The notes beneath the pieces were generated by a model. The model saw only the letters and a program-made list of their open reading frames with translations. It had not been told where the DNA came from and searched no databases. Below, in pieces: positions 36,600 to 46,672 of a stretch of DNA of 64,000 bases. The DNA comes from Streptococcus sp. Marseille-Q5986 (GTDB taxonomy: Bacteria > Bacillota > Bacilli > Lactobacillales > Streptococcaceae), in NCBI RefSeq assembly GCF_946902915.1, contig NZ_CAMPPY010000003.1, forward strand, positions 248,001 through 312,000, read 5' to 3'. Position 1 is the first letter of the stretch. The number at the start of each line of letters is the position of its first letter. A program made the position numbers and the translations under genes.

Positions 36600-37652
36600 T
36601 TATTTTTCAGGAACTTTTACACTACCGTCAAGAATTTTAGCTTTTGCATCTTCAACGGCTTTTTTACCTTCTTCAGAAAGGTTAGTTGTTACCAAGTCAA
36701 CCCCTTTATCTTTCAATGAGTAGACAATAACTTGTCCGCCAGGGAATTCACCTTTTTCTGCCTTGTTAGCAATATCTTTTACAGTTGTACCAACTTGTTT
36801 CAAAGTAGATACAAGAACAAAGTTTGATTCCTTTCCATCTTTAGAAGTGTATTTACCTTCTGCTTCTTGGTCACGGTCAACACCGATAACCCAAACTTTT
36901 TCGTTTTCATTTTTGCTTTCGTTAAGTGATTTTGCTTCTGCAAAAACCCCAGCACCTGTACCTCCAGCTACTTGGTAAACAATATCTGCACCAGCTGCGT
37001 ATTGTGCCGCTGCAATTGTCTTACCTTTAGCAGCATCACCAAATGAACCAGCATAGTCAACTTGTACCTTAATAGAAGAATCTACTGATGCTACACCAGC
37101 CTTGAATCCTGCTTCAAAACGAGAGATAACTTCAGATTCGATACCACCCACAAAACCAACTTGTTTTGTTTTAGTTGTTTTAGCTGCAGCAACACCTGCA
37201 AGGTAAGCTGCTTCGTTATCAGCAAATGTTACGCTCGCAACATTCTTTTGATCTTTGATTACATCATCAATCAAGACATAGTTCAAGTCAGAGTGGTCTT
37301 TTGCTGCTTCTTCAACCGCATTGTGAAGGGCAAAACCAACACCGAAGATTAGGTTGTAACTTCCAGCCGCTTGTTGCAAGTTGTTAGCGTAGTCAGCTTC
37401 ACTTGTTGATTGGATGTAAGTATAACCTTTATCTTTTGAAAGATTGTGTTCTTTACCCCAGTCTTGCAAACCTTCCCAAGCTGATTGGTTAAATGATTTG
37501 TCATCAACACCACCAGTATCTGTTACGATCGCTGCTTTTGTCTTCACATCAGAAGATGAAGCTGCGTTACGAGAAGAGCGGTTACCACATGCAGCAAGTC
37601 CAACTGCTGCCACTGCAACTAGACCAAGGCCTAGCCATTGTTTCTTGTTCAT
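36600..37652 (-). CDS. pnrA: Nucleoside-binding lipoprotein PnrA (BMP family)
   Basis: Surface receptor for purine nucleosides. 350 residues from ATG 37652 (MNKKQWLGLGLVAVAA) after AGGAGG. The signal peptide ends in the lipobox LAAC, with Cys22 the lipid-modified residue. Mature motifs: AIVTDTGGVDDKSFNQSAWEGL, FGVGFALHNAVEEAA, and VDRDQEAEGKY. The strong ribosome site and the following terminator fit its expected high level. It lies about 90 bp after cdd, inside the nucleoside salvage operon. Confidence 0.93.
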   Translation of the reverse strand: MNKKQWLGLGLVAVAAVGLAACGNRSSRNAASSSDVKTKAAIVTDTGGVDDKSFNQSAWEGLQDWGKEHNLSKDKGYTYIQSTSEADYANNLQQAAGSYNLIFGVGFALHNAVEEAAKDHSDLNYVLIDDVIKDQKNVASVTFADNEAAYLAGVAAAKTTKTKQVGFVGGIESEVISRFEAGFKAGVASVDSSIKVQVDYAGSFGDAAKGKTIAAAQYAAGADIVYQVAGGTGAGVFAEAKSLNESKNENEKVWVIGVDRDQEAEGKYTSKDGKESNFVLVSTLKQVGTTVKDIANKAEKGEFPGGQVIVYSLKDKGVDLVTTNLSEEGKKAVEDAKAKILDGSVKVPEK

Positions 37653-37741
37653 TACTGAACCTCCTAAATAAGATGTGCAACGATGTTGCAAGTATGGATT
37701 GGTTGGCCACAAGGACCGCGTCACTCAGAGAGCGACTCAGA

Positions 37742-38131
37742 CTAGTTTAAGTCTGTAAAAGAGTATGGAAGCAATTCCCCGACCGTCATCTCGACCGTCG
37801 ATTTATCTTTAGCGACAAGTGTCACTTTTAGATCTTTTTCAAAAAATTCAGCCATCACTTGGCGACAAGCGCCACATGGTGATATAGGTTTTTCAGTCTG
37901 TCCATAGACAATCAACTCTGAAAACTCTCTTTGCCCTTCGGAAACTGCTTTAAAAATAGCTGTACGCTCTCCACAGTTTGTTAAAGAATAGCTAGCATTC
38001 TCAATATTAACACCTGTATAAACGTTACCATCTTTCACCACTAGAATAGCACTAACAGGAAAATGAGAATAGGGTACATAGGCTTGCTTGCTGGTTTCAA
38101 TTGCTAAGTCAATCAACTCAGTAGTCGCCAT
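37742..38131 (-). CDS. cdd: Cytidine deaminase
   Basis: Zinc enzyme converting (deoxy)cytidine to (deoxy)uridine. 129 residues, the tetrameric short form. Zinc and catalytic motif: [18 protein letters not shown] (first Cys, catalytic Glu) and [10 protein letters not shown] (two Cys). The start lies 14 bp inside the deoC 3' end. The uridine formed feeds the phosphorylase encoded upstream. Confidence 0.96.
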   Translation of the reverse strand: MATTELIDLAIETSKQAYVPYSHFPVSAILVVKDGNVYTGVNIENASYSLTNCGERTAIFKAVSEGQREFSELIVYGQTEKPISPCGACRQVMAEFFEKDLKVTLVAKDKSTVEMTVGELLPYSFTDLN

Positions 38132-38780
38132 CTGCTAATTCTCCTTTTAAAATTGCCACACCAGCTGATGTTCCAATACGAGTAGCGCCTGCTTCCACAA
38201 AAGCAAGAGCATCCGCATATGAACGAGCTCCACCAGCCGCCTTAACTCCCATATCTGGTCCAACTGTTTTACGCATCAACTTAACATCCTCTATAGTGGC
38301 ACCACCTGTCGAAAATCCAGTGGATGTTTTGACAAAGTCAGCTCCTGCTTTTTGGGATAGTTGACAAGCTATAACTTTTTCTTGGTCTGTCAACAAGCAA
38401 GCTTCAATAATGACTTTCACTAACCTGTCATCACTTGCTTCTACAACAGCACGGATGTCCGATTCAACCAAATCAAGATTTCCTGATTTGAGGGCACCGA
38501 CATTGATAACCATATCAATCTCATCTGCACCATTTTGGATAGCTTCCTTGGTTTCAAAAGCTTTTACAGCTGAAGTTGTCGCTCCCAAGGGGAAACCAAC
38601 TACTGTACAAACCTTTACATCTGAGCCTTCTAGTCCTGTTTTCGCATGTTTTACCCATGTGGGATTGACACAAACACTAGCAAAATCATACTCACGCGCT
38701 TCAGATAGCAAACAATCAATTTGTTCTTGACTGGCATCTTGTTTTAAAAACGTATGATCAATGTATTTGTTTAATTTCAT
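38118..38780 (-). CDS. deoC: Deoxyribose-phosphate aldolase
   Basis: Cleaves 2-deoxyribose 5-phosphate to glyceraldehyde 3-phosphate and acetaldehyde. 220 residues from ATG 38780 ([15 protein letters not shown]). Schiff-base lysine in [17 protein letters not shown]; second conserved lysine in [15 protein letters not shown]. It lies between the phosphorylase that supplies deoxyribose 1-phosphate and cdd. No phosphopentomutase gene is present in this cluster. Confidence 0.96.
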   Translation of the reverse strand: MKLNKYIDHTFLKQDASQEQIDCLLSEAREYDFASVCVNPTWVKHAKTGLEGSDVKVCTVVGFPLGATTSAVKAFETKEAIQNGADEIDMVINVGALKSGNLDLVESDIRAVVEASDDRLVKVIIEACLLTDQEKVIACQLSQKAGADFVKTSTGFSTGGATIEDVKLMRKTVGPDMGVKAAGGARSYADALAFVEAGATRIGTSAGVAILKGELADGDY

Positions 38781-38799
38781 ATTCGGATTCCTCTCTTTT

Positions 38800-40077
38800 T
38801 CATGAGATGATTTCAATTATTTCCTGCAAACGTTTCACTCTATCATTTATTTTAACATATTTTTGGAATTCTGTAACTAGTTGAGGGGAAATTTTTCCAT
38901 TTGTATAAACTTTTGCGACAATTTCTCCCTTTTGAACGGAGTCACCAACCTTCTTCTCAAAAACGATTCCAGTTTCATAGTCTAAATCATCAGACTTGAC
39001 TGCGCGACCAGCTCCCAATCTCATGGCATAGAGACCAAATTCCATCGCTGGAAGGGCTGAAATGACACCTGACTCTTGAGCAGGGATATCTACTACATGC
39101 GCCACCTTGACTGGGCGATAGAGATCTTCTAAATCACCGCCTTGAGCTACTACCATTTCTTCAAACTTAGCCAGCGCTTGGCCGTTTTCAAGGTGTTGAC
39201 GTACTTCTTCCACTGTCTTCTCAACATTTGCCAAACTAAGCATAATCTGAGCTAGTTCACAAATAAAGTGACTGATATCTTCTCGACCTTTTCCTTGGAG
39301 AATCTCGATTGCCTCAAGAATTTCGAGACGATTGCCAATGGCTCGTCCCAAGGGTTGACTCATATTAGTAATAACCGCTACTGTCTTTCGACCAACAGCC
39401 TTACCCAAATCGACCATGGTTTGAGCCAATTCACGCGCCTCATCGACAGTCTTCATGAAGGCACCCTCACCAACAGTCACGTCTAGCAAAATGGCATCCG
39501 CCCCAGCAGCAATTTTCTTGCTCATCACCGAACTCGCAATCAAAGGAATCGTGTCGACAGTTGCGGTCACATCACGGAGGGCATAGAGAAGTTTATCCGC
39601 TTTAACAAGCTGATCTGATTGCCCAATGACAGATACACCAATGTCCTGTACCTGACGAATGAAATCTTCTTGACTGCGCTCCACTTGGTAACCCTTAATT
39701 GCTTCCAACTTATCTAAGGTCCCACCAGTGTGTCCTAGCCCACGACCGCTCATTTTTGCGACCGGAACACCAAAACTGGCTACTAAAGGGGCTAAAATCA
39801 AGGTCACCTTATCCCCAACTCCACCCGTAGAATGCTTGTCAACTTTAACTCCATTGATAGCTGACAAGTCAAACTCTTGACCTGTCTTGACCATATTCAT
39901 CGTCAGGTCAGAAATCTCTCGTGTGGTCATTCCTTTAAAATAAACCGCCATAGCAAAGGCAGACATCTGATAGTCTGGAACAGTTCCTGCCACATAGCCT
40001 TCTACTAGCCACTTGATTTCATTTGAAGTCAGTTCCTGACCATCTCGTTTCTTTTGAATTAAATCAACCGCTCTCAT
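38800..40077 (-). CDS. pdp: Pyrimidine-nucleoside phosphorylase
   Basis: Phosphorolysis of uridine, thymidine and deoxyuridine to base plus (deoxy)ribose 1-phosphate. 425 residues. The phosphate and pyrimidine motif [19 protein letters not shown] is near 75-95, with [14 protein letters not shown] near 115; the C-terminal PYNP domain begins about residue 345. The start overlaps the methyltransferase stop by 4 bp (ATGA). The lysine and serine pattern fits the broad pyrimidine enzyme rather than strict thymidine phosphorylase. Confidence 0.93.
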   Translation of the reverse strand: MRAVDLIQKKRDGQELTSNEIKWLVEGYVAGTVPDYQMSAFAMAVYFKGMTTREISDLTMNMVKTGQEFDLSAINGVKVDKHSTGGVGDKVTLILAPLVASFGVPVAKMSGRGLGHTGGTLDKLEAIKGYQVERSQEDFIRQVQDIGVSVIGQSDQLVKADKLLYALRDVTATVDTIPLIASSVMSKKIAAGADAILLDVTVGEGAFMKTVDEARELAQTMVDLGKAVGRKTVAVITNMSQPLGRAIGNRLEILEAIEILQGKGREDISHFICELAQIMLSLANVEKTVEEVRQHLENGQALAKFEEMVVAQGGDLEDLYRPVKVAHVVDIPAQESGVISALPAMEFGLYAMRLGAGRAVKSDDLDYETGIVFEKKVGDSVQKGEIVAKVYTNGKISPQLVTEFQKYVKINDRVKRLQEIIEIIS

Positions 40078-40664
40078 TTTTTCACACTTCTAAGGATATA
40101 ATATCCCTTGTCTTTCTTTATAATTTCACAATTTCCAAAAATATCTTCCATCTTGCTTTTGGCACTTGGGGCACCTTGTTTTTTCTGAATGACAATGGTT
40201 AAATCACCTCCATCTTTCAAGAAATCTCTGCTCTTTTCGATAATCTTATGAACAACTTGTTTACCCGCTCGAATAGGCGGATTGGAAATAACATGGTCAA
40301 ATTTCCCTTCAACTTGTTCATAGATATTGGATTGGAAAATCGCCACTTCTACTTTATTTCGTTCAGCATTTTGACGCGCTAGGTCCAAGGCACGATTATT
40401 GATATCGACCATGGTTGCCTGAACTCCATAAGCCTTGACCAATGACAAACCCAATGGTCCATAACCACAACCCACATCAAGGACCGTTTCTCCTTTATTA
40501 ACCTCTAGACACCTCAATAAAAGCTGACTCCCAAAGTCAACCATTTTCTTGCTAAAAACACCCGCATCTGTTAAAAAGGTCATGTTTTCTCCCAGCAAAT
40601 CCACTCTCAACTCATGTATGTCGTGAGCAGCGTCAGGATTTTCTGTATAATACATTTTACTCAT
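40074..40664 (-). CDS. RsmC-like class I methyltransferase
   Basis: 196 residues, SAM-dependent. Motif I is VLDVGCGYGPLGLSL near 62-76 and motif IV is FDHVISNPPIRAG near 130, the NPP typical of N-methylation of guanine or adenine in RNA (RsmC family). It begins six bases after an extended -10 box, so the message is probably leaderless. First gene of the nucleoside operon in streptococci; the functional link is unclear. Confidence 0.85.
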   Translation of the reverse strand: MSKMYYTENPDAAHDIHELRVDLLGENMTFLTDAGVFSKKMVDFGSQLLLRCLEVNKGETVLDVGCGYGPLGLSLVKAYGVQATMVDINNRALDLARQNAERNKVEVAIFQSNIYEQVEGKFDHVISNPPIRAGKQVVHKIIEKSRDFLKDGGDLTIVIQKKQGAPSAKSKMEDIFGNCEIIKKDKGYYILRSVKK

Positions 40665-40710
40665 AAAACTATTTTACCATAATTTGGCTTGAATTGTAAA
40701 GCGTTTACAA
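40665..40710 (-). promoter_or_regulatory. Promoter of the nucleoside operon with an overlapping cre-like (CcpA) site
   Basis: Minus strand: TTGTAAACGCTTTACAA (40694-40710) resembles the catabolite-responsive element, with the central AACGCTTT core. Its last six bases, TTACAA (40694-40699), are the -35, followed by a 17-bp spacer and the extended -10 TGGTAAAAT (TAAAAT at 40671-40676). Six bases then separate it from the start codon. CcpA bound here would block the -35. Confidence 0.6.
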
Positions 40711-40859
40711 AGCGATAAAATGAAAAAGACTAAAGAATCCTAGCCAAAAAGCTTTTCTTCAATCTCTTTCAATTATCAGAAACGAATGACAAGTCATTGG
40801 GAGCTATAAGGTATCATAGTCAGGAAAAAACAGATTGTCTGTAATCAGACGCATTTTTA

Positions 40860-41266
40860 TTACCATGTCTTAACCTTAAAATACCTTATTATCAACAGGA
40901 TTCCCAATATGATGTTTAGATAAAAACTCAACTGATAAGTTTGTGTCAAAATTTCCAAACTCGTCCAAAGTCGTATCAAATCTTCTAGTGACATACGGAA
41001 TAGATATCCTTCTGTAGCAAGCCACAAAATCAAAAATAGATAACTACCCGCAGCAAGCCATTTCGTCCACCGTTTTTTAGTAAGAAAGCAATTAAGAGCG
41101 AACAGATAAAGACAACTGTTACCATGGCATGTTCCATCAAAAAAGTAAAACCGTAATAGGTTTCCACAAAGCGTCTACCATTATCCGCATTCGCTCCTTT
41201 TAAAAAAGGTAGTGCAAAACTTAAAATAAAACAGAGTTCCAATATGTAACATCTCAAGATTTTCAT
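40860..41266 (-). pseudogene. Small membrane protein gene broken at an A6 run
   Basis: From ATG 41266 (after AGAGGG) the frame encodes a signal-like helix, LELCFILSFALPFLKG, and a second helix, MVTVVFICSLLIAFLL. It then shifts at an A6 tract (41073-41078) and stops at 41030. One extra A would restore the frame to WTKWLAAGSYLFLILWLATE and, further on, LSFYLNIILGILLIIRYFK, giving about 135 residues with four helices and a stop at 40860. Family not recognised. It may be a pseudogene, a phase-variable gene or a sequence error. Confidence 0.65.
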
Positions 41267-41432
41267 AGTATACCCTCTATAAGTTGCGAACTAAAAAGCC
41301 CACTTTTAATAACTGATAACTCTTCAGAAACAATTCCCTATTTCATCATTAAACTATTCAACCTCCATCTCTATTATACGATATTGACTTACTACCATCA
41401 AGAAACCGCTTTATTTTTTTAGCTTTTTATGG

Positions 41433-41438
41433 TATAAT
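41433..41438 (+). promoter_or_regulatory. -10 box of the coaA promoter
   Basis: TTATGGTATAAT, an extended -10, 25 bp before the coaA start. Confidence 0.55.
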
Positions 41439-41463
41439 AGACAAAATATCTAGGGGAAAACAA

Positions 41464-42384
41464 ATGACCAACGAATTTTTACATTTTGAAAAAATCAGTC
41501 GCCAGACTTGGCAATCATTGCATCGCAAAACAACCCCTCCCTTGACAGAGGAAGAGTTAGAATCCATCAAGAGTTTCAATGACCAGATTAGTCTGCAGGA
41601 TGTAACGGACGTCTATCTTCCCCTTGTCCATCTTATCCATATTTACAAGCGTACCAAGGATGATTTGGCATTTTCAAAAGGAATTTTCCTCCAACGTGAA
41701 AGCAAATCCCAACCTTTTATCATTGGGGTTTCTGGTAGTGTTGCTGTGGGGAAATCGACCACTAGTCGCTTACTTCAGATTCTACTATCACGTACTCTCC
41801 CGGATGCTACTGTAGAATTGGTGACAACTGACGGTTTTCTCTATCCCAATCAAACCTTGATTGACCAAGATATCTTAAATCGCAAAGGTTTTCCTGAAAG
41901 TTATGATATGGAAGCATTGCTGGATTTTCTTGACCGCCTAAAAAATGGACAAGATGTGGATATTCCTGTCTATTCTCATGAAATCTACGACATCGTCCCT
42001 GAGGAAAAACAAAATGTCAAAGCTGCTGACTTTGTCATTGTTGAAGGCATCAATGTCTTTCAAAATCCTCAAAATGAGCGCCTTTACATCACTGATTTCT
42101 TTGATTTCTCCATCTATGTGGATGCTGCTGTCGAGGACATTGAAAGTTGGTATCTGGATCGTTTCTTAAAACTCCTCAGCTTTGCCCAAAATGATCCCAA
42201 CAGCTACTACCACCGCTTTACGCAAATGCCGATTGGAGAAGTTGAAGCCTTTGCACACCAGGTTTGGACCAGTATTAATCTCATAAATCTACAAAACTAT
42301 ATCGAACCAACAAGGAATCGCGCCGTGGTCATTCTCCACAAGACTAAAAACCACGAAATCGATGAAATTTACCTAAAAAAATAA
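41464..42384 (+). CDS. coaA: Pantothenate kinase, type I
   Basis: First step of coenzyme A synthesis: ATP-dependent phosphorylation of pantothenate. 306 residues with P-loop [17 protein letters not shown] near 95, the segment [14 protein letters not shown] near 125, and the substrate loop [11 protein letters not shown] near 190. AGGGGAAAACAA precedes the start. rpsT follows with its own promoter. Confidence 0.96.
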   Translation: MTNEFLHFEKISRQTWQSLHRKTTPPLTEEELESIKSFNDQISLQDVTDVYLPLVHLIHIYKRTKDDLAFSKGIFLQRESKSQPFIIGVSGSVAVGKSTTSRLLQILLSRTLPDATVELVTTDGFLYPNQTLIDQDILNRKGFPESYDMEALLDFLDRLKNGQDVDIPVYSHEIYDIVPEEKQNVKAADFVIVEGINVFQNPQNERLYITDFFDFSIYVDAAVEDIESWYLDRFLKLLSFAQNDPNSYYHRFTQMPIGEVEAFAHQVWTSINLINLQNYIEPTRNRAVVILHKTKNHEIDEIYLKK

Positions 42385-42391
42385 TTTCCCC

Positions 42392-42420
42392 TTGTCAAAA
42401 CCTAAGTTTTCATATATAAT
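42392..42420 (+). promoter_or_regulatory. rpsT promoter
   Basis: -35 TTGTCA (42392-42397), 17-bp spacer, perfect -10 TATAAT (42415-42420), 31 bp before the TTG start. Confidence 0.8.
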
Positions 42421-42451
42421 GGTATAGTTAGTAAATATGGAGGTAAGAACA

Positions 42452-42688
42452 TTGGCAAACATTAAATCAGCTATCAAACGCGCTGAATTGAACGTTAAAC
42501 AAAACGAAAAAAACTCAGCTCAAAAATCAGCTATGCGTACTGCTATCAAAGCTTTCGAAGCAAACCCTTCTGAAGAACTTTTCCGTGCTGCTAGCTCAGC
42601 TATCGACAAAGCAGAAACTAAAGGTTTGATTCATAAAAACAAAGCAAGCCGCGATAAAGCTCGTCTTTCAGCTAAACTTGCTAAATAA
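42452..42688 (+). CDS. rpsT: 30S ribosomal protein S20
   Basis: Helical 16S rRNA-binding protein, 78 residues ([16 protein letters not shown] when started at TTG 42452). I choose the TTG because GGAGGT lies 8 bp before it. An ATG 15 bp upstream would put that ribosome site inside the gene. S20 genes in other bacteria also use UUG, which in E. coli is linked to autoregulation. A terminator follows directly. Confidence 0.9.
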
Positions 42689-42690
42689 GA

Positions 42691-42717
42691 AACAGTCCAT
42701 AGAGGCTGTTTTTTTGT
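42691..42717 (+). terminator. rpsT terminator
   Basis: AAACAG-CC / GG-CTGTTT imperfect hairpin followed by seven Ts. Confidence 0.75.
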
Positions 42718-42740
42718 CTCCAAATAGGAAAAAGTAGAAA

Positions 42741-43274
42741 ATGAAAATCGCAATTATCGGATATTCTGGTGCTGGTAAGTCAACTCTAGCTGAAAAGTTG
42801 TCTCACTACTACTCCATCTCAAAACTTCACATGGACACACTCCAATTTCAGCCTGGTTGGCAAGACAGTGACCAAGAATGGATGTTGACCGAGATGAAAA
42901 ACTTTCTCACCAATCATAAAACTTGGGTCATCGATGGAAATTATTCTTGGTGTTTCTATGAAGAAAGAATGCAGGAAGCTGACCAAATCATCTTTCTCAA
43001 TTTTTCTCGCTGGAATTGTCTGCTACGAGCCTTTAAACGTTATCTTAAATACCGGGGAAAAGTAAGAGAAAGTATGGCTGCAGGTTGTCCCGAACGCTTT
43101 GACTTGGAATTTATCCGATGGATTCTCTGGGATGGGCGAACAAAGAATGCTAAAGAACGTTATCAATGGATTCAAAAAACCTATCTAGAGAAAGTAATTG
43201 TCCTCCGGTCGCAAAAGGAGATGGACCACTTCTTAGAAAATCTCGCAAACAACAAGAAAAACCAACGTGTATAA
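42741..43274 (+). CDS. P-loop kinase-like protein (FlaR/DNA topology modulation family)
   Basis: 177 residues, adenylate-kinase-like fold. Walker A GYSGAGKSTLAEKL near 7-20, the family segment HMDTLQFQPGWQ near 37, WVIDGNYSWCFYEER near 70, and the arginine-rich lid with FSRWNCLLRAFKRYLKYRGK. The substrate is unknown and the old flagellar or topology name is not informative. Its stop codon sits in the loop of a bidirectional terminator shared with metG. Confidence 0.8.
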   Translation: MKIAIIGYSGAGKSTLAEKLSHYYSISKLHMDTLQFQPGWQDSDQEWMLTEMKNFLTNHKTWVIDGNYSWCFYEERMQEADQIIFLNFSRWNCLLRAFKRYLKYRGKVRESMAAGCPERFDLEFIRWILWDGRTKNAKERYQWIQKTYLEKVIVLRSQKEMDHFLENLANNKKNQRV

Positions 43275-43287
43275 CGTTGGTTTTTTG
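43259..43287. terminator. Bidirectional terminator between the P-loop gene and metG
   Basis: ACCAACGT (43261-43268) pairs with ACGTTGGT (43274-43281), flanked by As on one side and Ts on the other. Confidence 0.85.
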
Positions 43288-43290
43288 CTA

Positions 43291-45288
43291 TTACCCAATC
43301 ACACTTCCGTTTGGTACAGCTGGTTCAACTGTGAGAAGAGTTAATTTGCCATCATGTTCAGCAGAGAGGATCATTCCTTGGCTGACATATTTTTTCATCA
43401 TTTTACGTGGTTTAAGGTTGGCAACGATTTGGACTTTCTTGCCGACCAATTCTTGCTCATTTGGATAGTATTTTGCAATTCCTGAAAGGATTTGACGGTC
43501 TTCGCCATCACCAGCATCGAGGCGGAATTGAAGTAATTTGTCAGAACCTTCCACTTTAGACACTTCTTTGACCTCTGCGACACGGATTTCAACCTTGTCA
43601 AAGTCTTCAAACTTGATTTCATCCTTGTTAAGTTTGAGTTCGGCTTCATCTGGATTCCATTCTTTTTCGACCGCAGGTTTATTGCCTTCCATTTGTTTCT
43701 TGATATAGGCGATTTCTTCTTCCATATCGAGACGTGGGAAGATTGGTGTTCCTTTGGCAACAACAGTCACACCAGCAGGGAAATCTGCCAAGCTCAAGTT
43801 TTCAAGGCTAGAAACTTCTGCTAGACCAAGTTGTACCAATACAGCGCGACTAGTTTCCATCATAAACGGCTCAATCATGCGAGCTACGATACGAAGGCTG
43901 GCTGCCAAGTGGCTCATGACACTTGCCAATTGCTCACGAAGAGCTTCATCCTTAGCCAAGACCCACGGGGCTGTCTCATCGATGTATTTGTTGGTACGAG
44001 AGATAAGTGTCCAGACTGCTTCTAGGGCACGTGGATAGTCAACTGCTTCCATGTGTGTATGGTAGTCAGAGATAGATTGCTCTGCTACTTGAGCAAGAGC
44101 ATTATCAAACTCTGTTACCCCTTCTACATAGGCTGGAATTTGCCCATCAAAATACTTATTAATCATAGAAACCGTACGGTTGAGAAGATTTCCAAGGTCA
44201 TTGGCCAATTCATAGTTGATACGGCCGACGTAGTCCTCAGGAGTGAAGGTTCCGTCTGAACCAACCGGAAGGCTGCGCATGAGGTAGTAACGAAGTGGAT
44301 CTAGTCCATAACGTTCTACTAACATTTCAGGATAAACGACATTCCCTTTGGACTTAGACATCTTGCCATCTTTCATGACAAACCAACCATGGGCAATCAA
44401 ACGCTCTGGGAGTTTCATATCCAGCATCATAAGAAGGATTGGCCAGTAGATTGAGTGGAAACGAAGAATATCTTTTCCAACCATGTGGAAGACGGTTCCA
44501 TTCCAGAACTTGTCAAAGTTACCATGTTCGTCTTGAGCGTAGCCAAGAGCTGTCGCATAGTTAAGAAGGGCATCAATCCAAACGTAGACAACGTGTTTTG
44601 GATTTGATGGGACAGGCACTCCCCATGTAAAGGTTGTACGAGATACCGCCAAATCTTCCAAACCTGGCTCGATGAAGTTGCGTAGCATTTCATTAAGACG
44701 ACCATCTGGCGTGATAAATTCAGGATGAGCTTTGAAAAATTCGACCAAACGGTCTTGGTATTTGCTAAGGCGAAGGAAGTATGATTCTTCAGAAACCCAT
44801 TCAACCTCATGACCTGATGGAGCAATACCACCAGTCACATTTCCAGCTTCATCACGGAAAACTTCTACCAGCTGGCTTTCTGTAAAGAATTCTTCGTCTG
44901 ATACTGAATACCAACCAGAGTATTCACCCAAGTAGATATCATCTTGAGCAAGTAAGCGTTCAAAGACCTGTGCGACAACTTTTTCATGGTAGTCATCAGT
45001 TGTACGGATAAATTTATCGTATGAGATATCTAGTAATTGCCAGAGTTCTTTAACTCCAACCGCCATTCCATCAACATAGGCTTGAGGTGTAATACCAGCT
45101 TCTTCCGCTTTCTGCTGGATTTTCTGACCATGTTCATCAAGACCTGTCAGATAAAATACATCGTAGCCCATCAGGCGTTTGTAACGTGCTAGGACATCAC
45201 ATGCGATAGTTGTGTAGGCAGAACCGATATGAAGTTTCCCAGATGGATAGTAAATCGGCGTTGTAATATAAAAATTCTTTTCAGACAT
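43291..45288 (-). CDS. metG: Methionyl-tRNA synthetase
   Basis: Charges tRNA-Met. 665 residues from ATG 45288 ([17 protein letters not shown]) after GGAAAGGA; a longer frame of 14 codons has no site. HIGH-like signature [15 protein letters not shown] loop [15 protein letters not shown] near 300, anticodon-binding helices, and a C-terminal tRNA-binding (EMAP/Trbp111) domain from about 560 ([17 protein letters not shown]). No zinc-knuckle cysteine cluster is seen, as in the Gram-positive type. Confidence 0.97.
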   Translation of the reverse strand: MSEKNFYITTPIYYPSGKLHIGSAYTTIACDVLARYKRLMGYDVFYLTGLDEHGQKIQQKAEEAGITPQAYVDGMAVGVKELWQLLDISYDKFIRTTDDYHEKVVAQVFERLLAQDDIYLGEYSGWYSVSDEEFFTESQLVEVFRDEAGNVTGGIAPSGHEVEWVSEESYFLRLSKYQDRLVEFFKAHPEFITPDGRLNEMLRNFIEPGLEDLAVSRTTFTWGVPVPSNPKHVVYVWIDALLNYATALGYAQDEHGNFDKFWNGTVFHMVGKDILRFHSIYWPILLMMLDMKLPERLIAHGWFVMKDGKMSKSKGNVVYPEMLVERYGLDPLRYYLMRSLPVGSDGTFTPEDYVGRINYELANDLGNLLNRTVSMINKYFDGQIPAYVEGVTEFDNALAQVAEQSISDYHTHMEAVDYPRALEAVWTLISRTNKYIDETAPWVLAKDEALREQLASVMSHLAASLRIVARMIEPFMMETSRAVLVQLGLAEVSSLENLSLADFPAGVTVVAKGTPIFPRLDMEEEIAYIKKQMEGNKPAVEKEWNPDEAELKLNKDEIKFEDFDKVEIRVAEVKEVSKVEGSDKLLQFRLDAGDGEDRQILSGIAKYYPNEQELVGKKVQIVANLKPRKMMKKYVSQGMILSAEHDGKLTLLTVEPAVPNGSVIG

Positions 45289-45411
45289 AATTTTTCCTTT
45301 CCAGGCAAATGAAACCTGTTTTTCTAACACTTCATTATATCACATTTTTAATGAATTTCGATAGGGAAATCCATACAAAAACAAGATAGACGAGTGTCCA
45401 TCTTGTTGATC

Positions 45412-46671
45412 TTATTCATAACGAAGGGCTTCGATTGGATCAAGCTTCGATGCCTTGTTGGCTGGCAAGACTCCAAAAATCATACCAACACTAGCCGAAA
45501 CTGCAAGACTAAATAGGGCAACTGGGATTGATACTCCAACTTCTATACCTTCTATTAAACCTTGCAGTAACAAACCTGCTAAGGCAGTTAAACCACTTGC
45601 AATTGTCAAGCCAATCAAGCCACCTAGCAAGGTCAAGATCATAGACTCAATCAAAAACTGTACCAAGATATTAGCCCGTGTAGCTCCGAGAGCTTTCCGC
45701 AGACCAATCTCACGCGTACGTTCTGTCACCGAAACTAGCATAATATTCATAACACCAGTCCCTCCGACAAAGAGAGAGATTCCTGCGATGGCACTGATAA
45801 TGGTGGTCATAAAACCAAATAGTTGTTGTACCTCTTGGAAGGCGGCAGTTGCATCTGCAACTTGGTACTCCCCTTGCTGAAGACCTGCAATCCCAGTCAG
45901 TTTTCGAGCCAACTCAGGACCCAAGGTCTGCGTTAAACTAGTGTCATTGACACGAAAGACGATGTTCGAGATTTCATCAGTATTAAAATTGGCTGCAAGA
46001 GAGATATTAGTCGTAATTGGAAGACCACCAATCCCAAATACTTTAGCAGTTTTAGCTTCATTGCTAGTATAAACGCCAATCACACGGTAACTAAATTCAT
46101 TGACAGAGATGATTTGATTTACCGCAGCTTCTGGACTATCAAACAAACTCTTGGCTAGTTCTTCGTCCAGCAAAATCACACTGGCAAATTCCTTGTAGTC
46201 TTGCGGTCTTAGACTTCTACCCGCAACGATTTCATTTTCAACTGCGTTCATGTAGGTGCTATTTCCGCCTGTCAGAGTCGCTCGTTCAACCTTCTTATCC
46301 TTATAAGATAAGGTAACGTTGGCCGAGTTGGTGACATAGTAACTGTCTACTCCTTTGAGTTTGGCAGCCTCCTTGACCCAAGACTCCAGTGGTTTTGGTG
46401 GTTCAACATGAACATCCTCTTCTTTCCCACTGACTGTCAAAGCGGATTGTTTCTGCGTAAAGGAGCCGTCCTTGCTTTTGATAGGAGAGAAAAAGACATG
46501 GATATCCTTCTGTGATTTGGTCATGTTTTTATTGACCTGACGAGACATAGAGTCTCCCAGAGCCATGATGACAACAACAGACGAAACTCCGATGATAATC
46601 CCAATCATGGTGAGGAAGGAACGCATCTTATGGGCCATGATGGATGAAAAGGCAAATTTCAGATTCTGCAT
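45412..46671 (-). CDS. MacB-type ABC transporter permease
   Basis: 419 residues: one N-terminal helix, a large extracytoplasmic domain (about residues 45-280) and three C-terminal helices of the FtsX/MacB family, with SVTERTREIGLRKALGATR before the penultimate helices and ending SKLDPIEALRYE. With the ATPase and membrane-fusion protein upstream it forms a tripartite exporter of peptides or antimicrobials. It begins 1 bp after the ATPase stop. Confidence 0.9.
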   Translation of the reverse strand: MQNLKFAFSSIMAHKMRSFLTMIGIIIGVSSVVVIMALGDSMSRQVNKNMTKSQKDIHVFFSPIKSKDGSFTQKQSALTVSGKEEDVHVEPPKPLESWVKEAAKLKGVDSYYVTNSANVTLSYKDKKVERATLTGGNSTYMNAVENEIVAGRSLRPQDYKEFASVILLDEELAKSLFDSPEAAVNQIISVNEFSYRVIGVYTSNEAKTAKVFGIGGLPITTNISLAANFNTDEISNIVFRVNDTSLTQTLGPELARKLTGIAGLQQGEYQVADATAAFQEVQQLFGFMTTIISAIAGISLFVGGTGVMNIMLVSVTERTREIGLRKALGATRANILVQFLIESMILTLLGGLIGLTIASGLTALAGLLLQGLIEGIEVGVSIPVALFSLAVSASVGMIFGVLPANKASKLDPIEALRYE

Positions 46672-46672
46672 C

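Noticed and set aside
42437..42451. ATG start for rpsT
   Set aside because: The ribosome binding site would be inside the gene; TTG 42452 is correctly spaced.
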